A stretch of DNA of 18,507 bases, taken from the NCBI GenBank assembly GCA_005883865.1, contig VBAO01000078.1:1-18507 (forward strand), read 5' to 3'. The translations under genes and the position numbers were made by a program. Shown here piece after piece: positions 6,703-13,489 of the stretch; the first letter of the stretch is position 1; every line of letters begins with the position of its first letter. The notes beneath the pieces were generated by a model that saw only the letters and a program-made list of their open reading frames with translations, did no database searches and was not told the origin of the DNA. The DNA is from Candidatus Segetimicrobium genomatis. GTDB lineage: Bacteria > Sysuimicrobiota > Sysuimicrobiia > Sysuimicrobiales > Segetimicrobiaceae.

Positions 6703-7899
6703 ATGTCCGATCGCTCGATCTACGCACAGCTGAGGGTTCGCGAGATAATTCATGCAGCCGGCACCAAAACACGGCTCGGCGGGACCCTCATGCTCCCCGA
6801 AGCGGTGGACGCTATGGTCCAGGCATCGCGCGCATTTGTCAAAATGGAGGAACTGCAGGAACGCGCCGGGCAGATTATCGCTCAAGTGACTGGGGCGGAG
6901 TCTGGCTATGTGACCTCTGGTGCGGCTGCAGGGTTATTGCAGGCCGTAGCTGCGTGCATGGCCGGTACTGACCCTGCCCGCATCCATCGGCTGCCTGACT
7001 CTACCGGCATGCCTAATCAGGTTATCATGCAAAAAGGCCACCGCATGGATTATGATAAGCCCGCGCGCACCGCGGGCGCGGAAATGGTGGAGATTGGATT
7101 TGCCGGCGAGACGATGCCGTGGGAGCTGGAGGCGGCTCTCAACGAGCGGACGGCCGCGGTTTTGCATGCGGCTAACCGCCCGGCAGGGCCTCTTTCATTG
7201 CCTCAGGTGGTCGAGATCGCGCATCGTCACAAGGTGCCTGTGATTGTCGATGCGGCCGGCGCACTGCCTCCTCCCGAAAATCTCCGCCGATTCATCGCTG
7301 AGGGAGCTGACCTCGTCGCATTCAGTGGGGGCAAGGCTCTGCGTGGCCCTCAGGCTTCGGGGGTGCTCGCGGGCAACGCCGACCTCATTCGGTCAGTCCT
7401 TCTTCAGCATCAGGATATGGATGTTCGAGAAGCTACCTGGACCTATCGCACAGACCTTCGCACCGGCATTCTGAAGGGGCGGCCGTTTCACGGCATTGGG
7501 CGACCGCTTAAGGTCGGCAAGGAGGAGATTGTAGGGCTTCTTGTGGCATTGCAGGCGTATGTGTCTCGAGATCATGCCGCGGACGCGCGCCGGTGGCAAA
7601 AGCAGGTGTCATCCTTGAACAACGGAGTCAATCAGATCAAAGGTCTGAAAGGCACGATTCTTCAAGAGCATACTGGACGTCCCGTCCCTGTCGTACGCGT
7701 GGATGTAGACTCGACGGTGGCTGGCATGACCGCAGTTGAGATCGTCACGAGACTTGAGGAAGGTGAGCCGGCAATCTGTGTAGATGATGTGCCTGTACTC
7801 GACGGAGGGTTCTTGATTAACCCATTCAGTTTGCAGGACGGAGAGCTTGAACTGATCCTGGGACAGCTGGAGAAGATATTGAAGAGAGTCACCGTATGA
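6703..7899 (+). CDS. SelA-like PLP-dependent enzyme (aminotransferase class V fold)
   Basis: This 398-residue protein belongs to the fold-type I PLP group related to SelA (L-seryl-tRNA(Sec) selenium transferase) and to D-glucosaminate-6-phosphate ammonia-lyase. GAGGGGGGAATA gives a strong ribosome-binding site before ATG 6703. Markers are GAESGYVTSGAAAGLLQAVA (residues 64-83), the phosphate-binding loop region; ANRPAGPLSLPQVVEIAHRH (157-176); VIVDAAGALPPPENL (179-193), with Asp183 as the likely pyridine-nitrogen partner; and LVAFSGGKALRGPQASG (204-220), with Lys211 as the likely Schiff-base lysine. It starts directly at the VREIIHAAGTKTRLGGT block and lacks the extra N-terminal domain of true SelA, so a metabolic lyase, racemase or eliminase is more likely than selenocysteine synthesis. 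Paired with the cyclase-like gene, it probably handles an amino acid brought in by the transporter. Confidence 0.82.
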   Translation: MSDRSIYAQLRVREIIHAAGTKTRLGGTLMLPEAVDAMVQASRAFVKMEELQERAGQIIAQVTGAESGYVTSGAAAGLLQAVAACMAGTDPARIHRLPDSTGMPNQVIMQKGHRMDYDKPARTAGAEMVEIGFAGETMPWELEAALNERTAAVLHAANRPAGPLSLPQVVEIAHRHKVPVIVDAAGALPPPENLRRFIAEGADLVAFSGGKALRGPQASGVLAGNADLIRSVLLQHQDMDVREATWTYRTDLRTGILKGRPFHGIGRPLKVGKEEIVGLLVALQAYVSRDHAADARRWQKQVSSLNNGVNQIKGLKGTILQEHTGRPVPVVRVDVDSTVAGMTAVEIVTRLEEGEPAICVDDVPVLDGGFLINPFSLQDGELELILGQLEKILKRVTV

Positions 7900-8040
7900 G
7901 TTGCCACGAAGCATGCCGGAGTGCCTCACGGTGTGGGACCTCGGCATCAAATCTTAGAATCTCTGGGTTCGGGAACCTGCCAGTAGCCCGTGCTGGGCTG
8001 GGGCATGGTGGCGAAGAAGAACAGAACCGGGAGGGGGGCT

Positions 8041-9297
8041 ATGAGAATCATGAGGAGATCGCTCTTGTTTGGCAGGCTCTTGGGAATGGCACTGAGCGCG
8101 AGTCTCGTGTTTGCCTTGGGCGGGACACCCAGAGCCCAGGGGGAAGCCAACGTGCTTTCCGTTGGCATTATTTCGCCACTGACCGGCGCGAGTGCTGAGG
8201 ACGCGGAACTACTCAAGGATGGTGCGGTTCTGGCCATCGAGGAGCAAAACGCAAAGGGTGGGATAGCCGGGTACAGGATTGAGGGCATTATTCTAAACGA
8301 CGCGAGTGCGACGACTGGGGATTTTGATCCGGCTTTGGCAGCCACGTTAACGAAGAAGCTGATCGCAAACTCTAACGTCGTTGGCATTGTCGGGCCCAAG
8401 AATAGTGGCTCGGGGAAGGCGATGTCCGCGATCCTAAGCGAAGCGGACTTGGCGACGATCACCGGGAGTGCCACAAATCCCGACATCACTGATCCGAAGT
8501 TTGCCACGCAGTTTCGACCGAAAGGGAGAGCAGTGTTCTTCCGCACTGTCAGTACAGACGCGTACCAGGCGCCAGAGGCGGCCAACTTCTTCGCTGAGAA
8601 GCTGCACGTCACTTCCGCCTATATTGTGGATGACGGGGGCGCCTTCGGCGTCGGCGTCGCCAATGCGTTCGAGAAGCGGGCGGCGGAGAAGGGGATAAAG
8701 ATACTAGGCCGTGAACAAATCAACCCAAAGGAAGCCGATTACACGACGCTCCTGACAAAGATTAAGAGCTCGGGGCCTGAACTCCTCTACTACACCGGGG
8801 ATCAGCAGGCCGGATCGAATCTGGCGAAGCAAGCATACACCATCATCCCGAAGCTCATCAAGGGCGGCACCGATGCTCTCCTTGGTGGGTCATTCCTCAA
8901 GGGCGCGGCTTTCCCATCGGTAGAGGGGTGGTACACGACAGTTGCCGCGCCGCACCTCCTGGACAATCCCGAGGTTCAACCCTGGGTAAGCCGGTTTGTC
9001 AAGCGGTGGGGGAAGCAACCCTTCGACTACTCGATCTGTACCTATGACGCCGCGCTCGTGATCTTTGACGCGATAAGCAGGGTTGTCAAGAGCGGAAAGC
9101 CGGTCAACCGGCACACCGTTCGGGATGCTATTCAGACGACCCACCTGAAGACGATGCAAGGAGTGATCTCGTTTGATACAAACGGGGATTTGGTGAACAA
9201 GGTCATAACCGTCTTCCAAGTTGTCCACAATGCGAAGTATCCGGACGATGACTCATTACACCAGTTTAAGTATGTTGGAGTTGCCCCGGAGAACTGA
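8041..9297 (+). CDS. Second LIV-type substrate-binding protein (Peripla_BP_6 family)
   Basis: This 418-residue binding protein is only distantly similar to the one at 601 and probably serves the same LivHMGF pore with another ligand range. ATG 8041 follows GGGAGGGGGG closely; ATG 8050 is an alternative, and the frame is open back to 7990 without a better start. The signal peptide is MRIMRRSLLFGRLLGMALSA and onward, with cleavage near the P-R-A-Q-G sequence. The mature protein has LSVGIISPLTGASAEDAELL, LAIEEQNAKGGIAGYRIEGI, VGPKNSGSGKAMSAILSEAD, VDDGGAFGVGVANAF and DYTTLLTKIKSSGPELLYY, all in family order. A LivJ/LivK-like arrangement of two receptors for one transporter is known in enteric bacteria. 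It is the last gene of the rightward operon and converges on the next operon. Confidence 0.92.
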   Translation: MRIMRRSLLFGRLLGMALSASLVFALGGTPRAQGEANVLSVGIISPLTGASAEDAELLKDGAVLAIEEQNAKGGIAGYRIEGIILNDASATTGDFDPALAATLTKKLIANSNVVGIVGPKNSGSGKAMSAILSEADLATITGSATNPDITDPKFATQFRPKGRAVFFRTVSTDAYQAPEAANFFAEKLHVTSAYIVDDGGAFGVGVANAFEKRAAEKGIKILGREQINPKEADYTTLLTKIKSSGPELLYYTGDQQAGSNLAKQAYTIIPKLIKGGTDALLGGSFLKGAAFPSVEGWYTTVAAPHLLDNPEVQPWVSRFVKRWGKQPFDYSICTYDAALVIFDAISRVVKSGKPVNRHTVRDAIQTTHLKTMQGVISFDTNGDLVNKVITVFQVVHNAKYPDDDSLHQFKYVGVAPEN

Positions 9298-9538
9298 CCC
9301 GGTGCGCCGGCGTGAATTGGTCGAAGAACCTCGACTCTCTGGACCACGGGTCCATGGCACCGCACGGCGGCCTGAGGCCCCAACGCCATCAGGCGCACAT
9401 CCCGGCGGGCGCGCCAGGTCTCCACCTCAAGATCCCCGTGACCACCACGCTGTAGGTCAGCGCGCCCCTCGAGGTCCCGCGACCACCTGGTCCGGGAGAA
9501 CTTCCTCGGACCAGCCCTCGTATCGGAGGCTTCCTTGC
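9298..9538. terminator. Convergent gap with two hairpins, possible bidirectional terminator
   Basis: Two operons end here from opposite sides. TGGACC 9340-9345 pairs with GGTCCA 9349-9354 around ACG. CTGGTCCG 9487-9494 pairs with CGGACCAG 9507-9514 around a 12-base loop that can itself pair partly. Neither hairpin is followed by a T-run on either strand, so classical intrinsic termination is not shown. I see no gene in the 241 bp. Confidence 0.35.
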
Positions 9539-10309
9539 CTATTCGGCCTCATGCTTTCCCGAGCGGCCCAACAGGCGGGTGAGGAATACGCGAGTTCGAA
9601 CGGTTTGCGGATTTGTGAATATCGTTTGTGGGGGCCCCTCTTCGACAATCACACCTTTGTCCATCACGATAACCCGGTCTGCGATATCCGCGGCAAATGC
9701 CATCTCATGGCTGACAACGATCATCGTCATTCCCTCCGAAGCGAGTTGACGCATAACCTCGAGAACTTCACCTACGAGCTCGGGGTCCAGCGCCGAGGTC
9801 GGCTCATCGAACAGCATCACCTTGGGAGACATCGCCAGCGCGCGTGCAATCGCCACACGCTGTTGCTGGCCTCCGGAGAGTCTTCCCGGATACTCGTCCG
9901 CTTTGTCCGAGAGTCCCACCCGTTCCAATAAGCGCAACGCCCTCCGCTTGGCCTCATCGCGCGACAGACCCAAGACCTTCACGGGTCCCAGCATGATATT
10001 CTGAAGCGCCGTCTTATGCGGGAACAGATTGAAAAGCTGGAACACCATTCCGACCGCGGAGCGCACCCGCGAAAGCTGGACCCCAGTACCACCAACCTCC
10101 AGGCCATCGACGACGACGCGGCCAGAGGTGACCGGCTCCAACCCGTTGATGCACCGAAGAAACGTGCTCTTGCCGGAGCCGCTTGGGCCGATGATCACGA
10201 CCCGCTCTCCGCGAAGGACCCGCAGGGTCACAGCGTCGAGCACCCGGAGCGACCCGAAGTCCTTGGTCACCTGCTCGGCAGAGACGATGGGTTCGGATGA
10301 GGCGGCCAT
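9539..10309 (-). CDS. Polar amino acid ABC transporter ATPase (GlnQ/HisP-like)
   Basis: This 256-residue ATPase belongs to a PAAT-type importer for polar amino acids. It starts at ATG 10309, one base after the stop of the upstream permease, so it is the last gene of a tight four-gene operon. Walker A is GPSGSGKST (residues 41-49), the Q-loop is VFQLFNLFPHKTALQNIMLG, the signature is LSGGQ (144-148) in LSGGQQQRVAIARALAM, Walker B is VMLFDE (164-169), the D-loop is SALDPE, and the switch histidine lies in VVSHEMAFAADIADRV. This order and the FxHxTALQN-type sequence are characteristic of the GlnQ group. It acts on the cytosolic face with the two permeases below. Amino-acid specificity cannot be told from the ATPase. 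Confidence 0.93.
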   Translation of the reverse strand: MAASSEPIVSAEQVTKDFGSLRVLDAVTLRVLRGERVVIIGPSGSGKSTFLRCINGLEPVTSGRVVVDGLEVGGTGVQLSRVRSAVGMVFQLFNLFPHKTALQNIMLGPVKVLGLSRDEAKRRALRLLERVGLSDKADEYPGRLSGGQQQRVAIARALAMSPKVMLFDEPTSALDPELVGEVLEVMRQLASEGMTMIVVSHEMAFAADIADRVIVMDKGVIVEEGPPQTIFTNPQTVRTRVFLTRLLGRSGKHEAE

Positions 10310-10310
10310 C

Positions 10311-10979
10311 TCACAGACGCTCCCGGGCCAAACCCTTGTGTTGCAGCTGGCGGTCCACGACTCTCACCAGCACGGAGAGCGGATAGCAGAGGGCGAAGTA
10401 GATCAACATGACGATGACATACGTGTGGAACGGGTCAAGTGTCCGATCAACAATGTCCTTGGCGGCACGCGTCAGTTCGAGCAACCCCAGGACATAGGCG
10501 AGCGAGGTGTCTTTCACCAGGCTGATGAAGAATCCCATCGCAGCTGGGACGATGACCGGGAACGCCTGCGGTAGGACGATTCCCCACACGACGTACATCC
10601 GACTGAGACCGATGGCGAGCCCGGCTTCCGTCTGCCCCTTTGGGACCGAGGTGAGCGCTCCGCGAATGATTTCTGAGAGATACGCCCCGGCATTGATCGA
10701 AAGGCCCACGAACGCCGCCGTCAGCGGGTTCAGAGAGAATCCTAGCACGCTTGATCCAAGATAGACGGCGAGCAATTGAACGAGTAGGGGCGATCCCCGG
10801 ACCACGTCGACGAGGGGCTTCACGACCAATGTCACATCCGAGCCACCCAGGACCCTAAGAAGCGCGACCGTGAAACCCAGTACCCCACCTCCGGCGAAGG
10901 CAAGGAGCGACAGTTCGATGGTGACCTGGGTGCCTCGCAGAAGGTAGGCTATTTCTAATCCCATCTCCGCCCAATTCAC
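10311..10979 (-). CDS. Polar amino acid ABC permease (HisM/GlnP family), second subunit
   Basis: This 222-residue membrane protein starts at GTG 10979, two bases after the upstream permease stop, with GGAGGT in the end of that gene serving as ribosome-binding site about 10 bases away. Internal ATG 10964 is less well placed. The family features are LLRGTQVTIELSLLAFAGGG at the first helix, VVRGSPLLVQLLAVYLGSSV, the NAGAYLSEIIRGALTSVPKG loop, and QTEAGLAIGLSRMYVVWGIV, which is the EAA loop that docks the ATPase, then VLPQAFPVIVPAAMGFFISL. About five membrane segments are seen. It forms the heteromeric pore with the permease at 10982-11632. Confidence 0.92.
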   Translation of the reverse strand: MNWAEMGLEIAYLLRGTQVTIELSLLAFAGGGVLGFTVALLRVLGGSDVTLVVKPLVDVVRGSPLLVQLLAVYLGSSVLGFSLNPLTAAFVGLSINAGAYLSEIIRGALTSVPKGQTEAGLAIGLSRMYVVWGIVLPQAFPVIVPAAMGFFISLVKDTSLAYVLGLLELTRAAKDIVDRTLDPFHTYVIVMLIYFALCYPLSVLVRVVDRQLQHKGLARERL

Positions 10980-10981
10980 GA

Positions 10982-11632
10982 CTAATGGTACCTCCGTTCC
11001 AACCGGACGCCGAGCCGGTGTGAGGCCGATGCAATCACCGCCGAAATACCGACGTACATTAAGCTGAGGGCCGCGAGGATCTCGATCGTGCGGTATGTCT
11101 GTGTGTTCAAGATCAACGCCACCTGCGTGAGTTCGACCGTGCCGATGAGCGCCCCGATCGAGCTAAAGAGGACCGTCTGGATAAATTGGTTTGTCAGAGA
11201 GGGATAGATCGCGAGGAGCGCTTGGGGGAGCACGACTTCGATCAGGGTGGCGGTGCGCGGAAGCCCGATAGCGGCTGCCGCCTCGAGTTGTCCTTTCGGG
11301 ACGGACTGCAATCCCGCGCGAAAAATCTCCGCTAGGTAGGCTCCGTTGTTGATGGTCAGCGCAAGGATCGTTGCTCCGAGTGGTGAGAATCGTATACCAA
11401 ATTCCGGAAGGCCGAGATACACCAACAGCAGTTGAACCAGACCAGGAGTATTGCGGATCAGTTCAATATACGAAAGGCTGAGCATGCGCAGAGGACCAAC
11501 GCGCGAGAGCCGGAATATTGCGGTCAGAACTCCGAGGAGGGATCCCCCCAGCATGGCACCAAGTGCAATGACCAGGGTGATCTTGAACCCTGAGAAAAAC
11601 TCCCCAATGTGCGCGATGACCAGCTCTATCAT
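10982..11632 (-). CDS. Polar amino acid ABC permease (HisM/GlnP family), first subunit
   Basis: This 216-residue membrane protein starts at ATG 11632; the region just before it (CGGGA) is only a weak ribosome-binding site. It has FFSGFKITLVIALGAMLGGS, YIELIRNTPGLVQLLLVYLG (the R-N-T-P helix typical of these permeases), TINNGAYLAEIFRAGLQSVP, and KGQLEAAAAIGLPRTATLIE plus VVLPQALLAIYPSLTNQFIQ as the EAA loop region. It is related to, but clearly different from, the next permease, so the pore is probably a heterodimer. A 178-bp gap separates it from the end of the binding-protein frame upstream. Confidence 0.92.
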   Translation of the reverse strand: MIELVIAHIGEFFSGFKITLVIALGAMLGGSLLGVLTAIFRLSRVGPLRMLSLSYIELIRNTPGLVQLLLVYLGLPEFGIRFSPLGATILALTINNGAYLAEIFRAGLQSVPKGQLEAAAAIGLPRTATLIEVVLPQALLAIYPSLTNQFIQTVLFSSIGALIGTVELTQVALILNTQTYRTIEILAALSLMYVGISAVIASASHRLGVRLERRYH

Positions 11633-11810
11633 TCCCGGGTTGGCCTCAACGGATAGGAATCCTCCATCAAAGAGCGTCGCCGACTGTCGCTCGTTGTTGG
11701 GTGCCCTCCGGCAGTTTCCGGTTCCTGGACTACCGCGATGTGATCAGCGGACTCCTATGCTCTCCACTGAGACCTACTCGATAACTCGATCACCGCTCTG
11801 AGACGCTTTT

Positions 11811-11978
11811 TCAGTAATTGAAGAGAAGCGGCAAGGGTTCGGCCTTGAGATACTTTCGGAGCACATCCTTGCCGCATCCACAGGTTGAAACTCCCGAACC
11901 GTAGTAATCGTTGAGGAACCAACCCACCCAGTTGATCCACTTTTGATCGCCAAGGCGGACCATGAGGCCGCTCGGCTC
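11811..11978 (-). pseudogene. Detached in-frame C-terminus of the SBP_bac_3 protein
   Basis: Directly after TGA 11981-11979, the same frame stays open for 55 codons and ends at TGA 11813-11811. It reads EPSGLMVRLGDQKWINWVGW and then FLNDYYGSGV, a Cys-containing STCGCGKDVLRKYL and EPLPLLFNY. This is what SBP_bac_3 proteins have at this point: an E-P-x-G strand, a basic/Gly turn, then two terminal helices with W and N/L residues. With the TGA read as an amino acid, the whole protein would be 282 residues, near the family length. No start codon and ribosome-binding site independent of the upstream part is apparent. Confidence 0.7.
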
Positions 11979-12659
11979 TCAGTCCACGGCTTTCAACACG
12001 GTGATTTCGGGGTGGTCGGCCTTCCATAGGCTCAGCGACGAGTAATCGTGAAAGATGGCGTCGACCTGTTTCTTCAGCAAAGCCTGTAGGAGGGTCGCCG
12101 CGTCGTCGACTCGCACGAACTTGGCATTGGGAAAGGCCTTCGTAGCATAGATATCCCCCGTGTCTCCTCTGATTGCGCCGATCGTTTTTCCCGCCTTGAG
12201 CGCGTCGTAGTCGGCAGTCCCCGAGCCGGATAACACCGCCCCGGCAGTTGCGTCAACCACCCAGAGTCCGCCGTACGAAACGACCTTGGCTCGTTCGAGC
12301 GTTATCGTTCCAAATGCAAAATCGATCTTCCCGGCGTTGACAAACGGAATCCGGTTCGGATCGGCGGTTTCGACGATGTCCAACGTGACGCCCAACGCCT
12401 TGGCCATCTCTCTTCCCATTTCGGGCTCGACGCCAACCTGGTTCCCCTGGGCGTCGCGGAAGCAATAGGGAACTTGGCCGGTGCATATGCCTTCGTGAAG
12501 GGTCTTCGTTCGCAAGATTCTGTCCAGGGTCGACTCCGCGGTAGCCTGGCCGCTTCCGGCTCCGCCACCGCTTAACTTGATGGCCGCGTAGCTGAGGAGC
12601 ACGGAAATGATTATGGTGATGATGTACGGAACGAGACGAGACTGCCCAGTTGCCATCAT
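11979..12659 (-). CDS. Polar amino acid ABC substrate-binding protein (SBP_bac_3), cut short by in-frame TGA
   Basis: This is the expected binding protein of the importer below it, but the frame stops after 226 residues, before the end of the second lobe. I start it at the first ATG of ATGATG (12659), a few bases after GGGGGGAC; the frame is also open from GTG 12728 inside a repeat, which would add a His/Arg-rich tail. The N-terminus has one hydrophobic stretch, VPYIITIIISVLLSYAAIKL, that may act as a signal or anchor. The domain follows: YCFRDAQGNQVGVEPEMGRE, then VNAGKIDFAFGTITLERAKV, GAIRGDTGDIYATKAF and LLKKQVDAIFHDYSSLSLW. It ends VLKAVD at TGA 11981-11979. The missing 55 residues continue in the same frame downstream (see 11811-11978). 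As read, the product lacks part of a ligand lobe and is probably non-functional unless the TGA is read through or is a sequence error. Confidence 0.85.
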   Translation of the reverse strand: MMATGQSRLVPYIITIIISVLLSYAAIKLSGGGAGSGQATAESTLDRILRTKTLHEGICTGQVPYCFRDAQGNQVGVEPEMGREMAKALGVTLDIVETADPNRIPFVNAGKIDFAFGTITLERAKVVSYGGLWVVDATAGAVLSGSGTADYDALKAGKTIGAIRGDTGDIYATKAFPNAKFVRVDDAATLLQALLKKQVDAIFHDYSSLSLWKADHPEITVLKAVD

Positions 12660-12694
12660 CGGTCCCCCCTTGGTCTTGTGGTGGCTTGCATCAT
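12656..12694 (-). other. Leader mini-ORF overlapping the binding-protein start
   Basis: GGAGG (12703-12699, inside the repeat) lies 4 bases before ATG 12694. The ORF encodes MMQATTRPRGDR and ends at TGA 12658-12656, which overlaps the ATGATG start of the binding-protein gene. This geometry would allow translational coupling. A short ORF of this kind can arise by chance. Confidence 0.25.
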
Positions 12695-12697
12695 GGT

Positions 12698-12756
12698 GCC
12701 TCCGAGGGCGTTCACTGTGAGTGGTCACTGGTCCTGTTTATCGTCAGACGGAGAGT
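12698..12756. repeat. 59-bp direct repeat, copy 1
   Basis: This copy is identical over all 59 bases to 12829-12887. It lies immediately upstream of the polar amino acid operon. It contains TCACTGTGA, a short inverted repeat with one central base, and on the minus strand it ends in GGAGGC, a ribosome-binding-like sequence followed by an ATG. It may carry the operon promoter or operator. Confidence 0.95.
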
Positions 12757-12828
12757 TCCGCCTCGATAACCGCGAAGCCAGACGACGCCTTTTCATCAAA
12801 GAGCATCGGGACCCTGGGCTTCCATTGC

Positions 12829-12887
12829 GCCTCCGAGGGCGTTCACTGTGAGTGGTCACTGGTCCTGTTTATCGTCAGACGGAGAGT
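12829..12887. repeat. 59-bp direct repeat, copy 2
   Basis: This is the second perfect copy, 131 bp from the first with a 72-bp unique spacer (12757-12828). On the minus strand it also ends in GGAGGC followed by an ATG, here opening MEAQGPDAL and a stop. Exact identity suggests a recent duplication or an assembly artefact rather than an old family of repeats. Confidence 0.95.
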
Positions 12888-13044
12888 CGTATTCGAACGG
12901 GTGTACGGTGGACAGGAAACCGGTGAGGTCGCGAAGATCAGCGGGGATTACTGGCGTCGAATACTCGCTGACGGCTTTCAGCCCGATGGTGTCTTGCTTC
13001 CCGGAGGTGCCGGGCTTTGGTACGTTTCGCCTCCAGAGTGGGAG
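12856..13044 (-). pseudogene. Orphan C-terminal fragment of an unknown protein
   Basis: Between TAG 13047-13045 and TGA 12858-12856, the minus strand is open for 62 codons with no ATG near its beginning. It reads NVPKPGTSGKQDTIGLKAVS, then EYSTPVIPADLRDLTGFLST and VHPFEYDSPSDDKQDQ. Codon use is natural, with mostly G or C in third positions, and the amino acid mix looks protein-like, unlike typical shadow frames. The last nine residues lie in the 59-bp repeat. I do not recognise the family. It may be the tail of a gene lost at the composition junction, or a chance frame. Confidence 0.3.
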
Positions 13045-13159
13045 CTATCGGGATCAGAATCATGGGCAAATCCGACGATATCACGGCGACCACGGCGCGG
13101 GCAGGGCCGGCGCTCGGGCGGTGCGAACCTCTCCCGCATCCGCACGGGGAGGTGGGTCG
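12888..13159. other. Junction region between low- and high-G+C parts
   Basis: Apart from the minus-strand orphan fragment, this stretch shows no recognisable gene. Long plus-strand open frames run through it from 12721 and 12848, but they carry no domain and only reach the NIPSNAP start by read-in. The last 100 bases are already G+C-rich and should hold the NIPSNAP promoter; no clear -35/-10 pair is visible. Confidence 0.4.
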
Positions 13160-13483
13160 ATGGTCTACGAACTCCGCGTCTACCGCTGCATGCCCGGCCG
13201 GAAGAGCGACGTCCTCGCGCGCTTCCGAACCCACACGATGGGGTTCTTCCGAAAACACGGCATCGAGGTCGTCGGATTCTGGGACACGCTCGTCGGGGAG
13301 CTCGACGAACTCGTCTACATCACCCGCTACAGTTCATGGGAGGAGCGGGAGAAGCGCTGGGGGGCCTTTCAAGCGGACCCGGAATGGCAGCGGGTCCGGG
13401 AACAGTCGCACACGCGCGGGCTGATCGTCGAGCACATCCGGACGTCGCTGCTCACCGCCACGGACTTCTCGCCCAAGATCTGA
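13160..13483 (+). CDS. NIPSNAP family protein
   Basis: This 107-residue protein has the dimeric alpha-beta barrel (ferredoxin-like) sequence of NIPSNAP domains. ATG 13160 follows GGGGAGGTG. The protein opens MVYELRVYRCMPGRKSDVLA, typical of the family start (YELR.Y...PG....), continues FRTHTMGFFRKHGIEVVGFW, then LVYITRYSSWEEREKRWGAF, and finishes with the QADPEWQRV block. Length matches single-domain bacterial members. The biochemical role of these proteins is mostly unknown. The open frame extends upstream to 12848, but that part has no similarity and lies in the junction. It converges with the glycosidase gene, with 6 bp between stops. Confidence 0.88.
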   Translation: MVYELRVYRCMPGRKSDVLARFRTHTMGFFRKHGIEVVGFWDTLVGELDELVYITRYSSWEEREKRWGAFQADPEWQRVREQSHTRGLIVEHIRTSLLTATDFSPKI

Positions 13484-13489
13484 TCGGCC

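Noticed and set aside
6703..7899. A true selenocysteine synthase (SelA) linked to the in-frame TGA at 11979
   Set aside because: The protein lacks the extra N-terminal domain of SelA, no selB, selC or selD is nearby, and the gene sits in a metabolic operon. SelA-like metabolic enzymes are common.
7955..7999. tRNA-like T-arm (GGTTCGGGAACC) before the second binding protein
   Set aside because: No matching acceptor, anticodon or D arms can be built around it, and the CCA-like end is misplaced.
11979..11981. TGA reassigned to an amino acid throughout this genome
   Set aside because: Several intact genes here end at TGA exactly where the family ends (livH, livF, the sugar permeases), so TGA is a normal stop.
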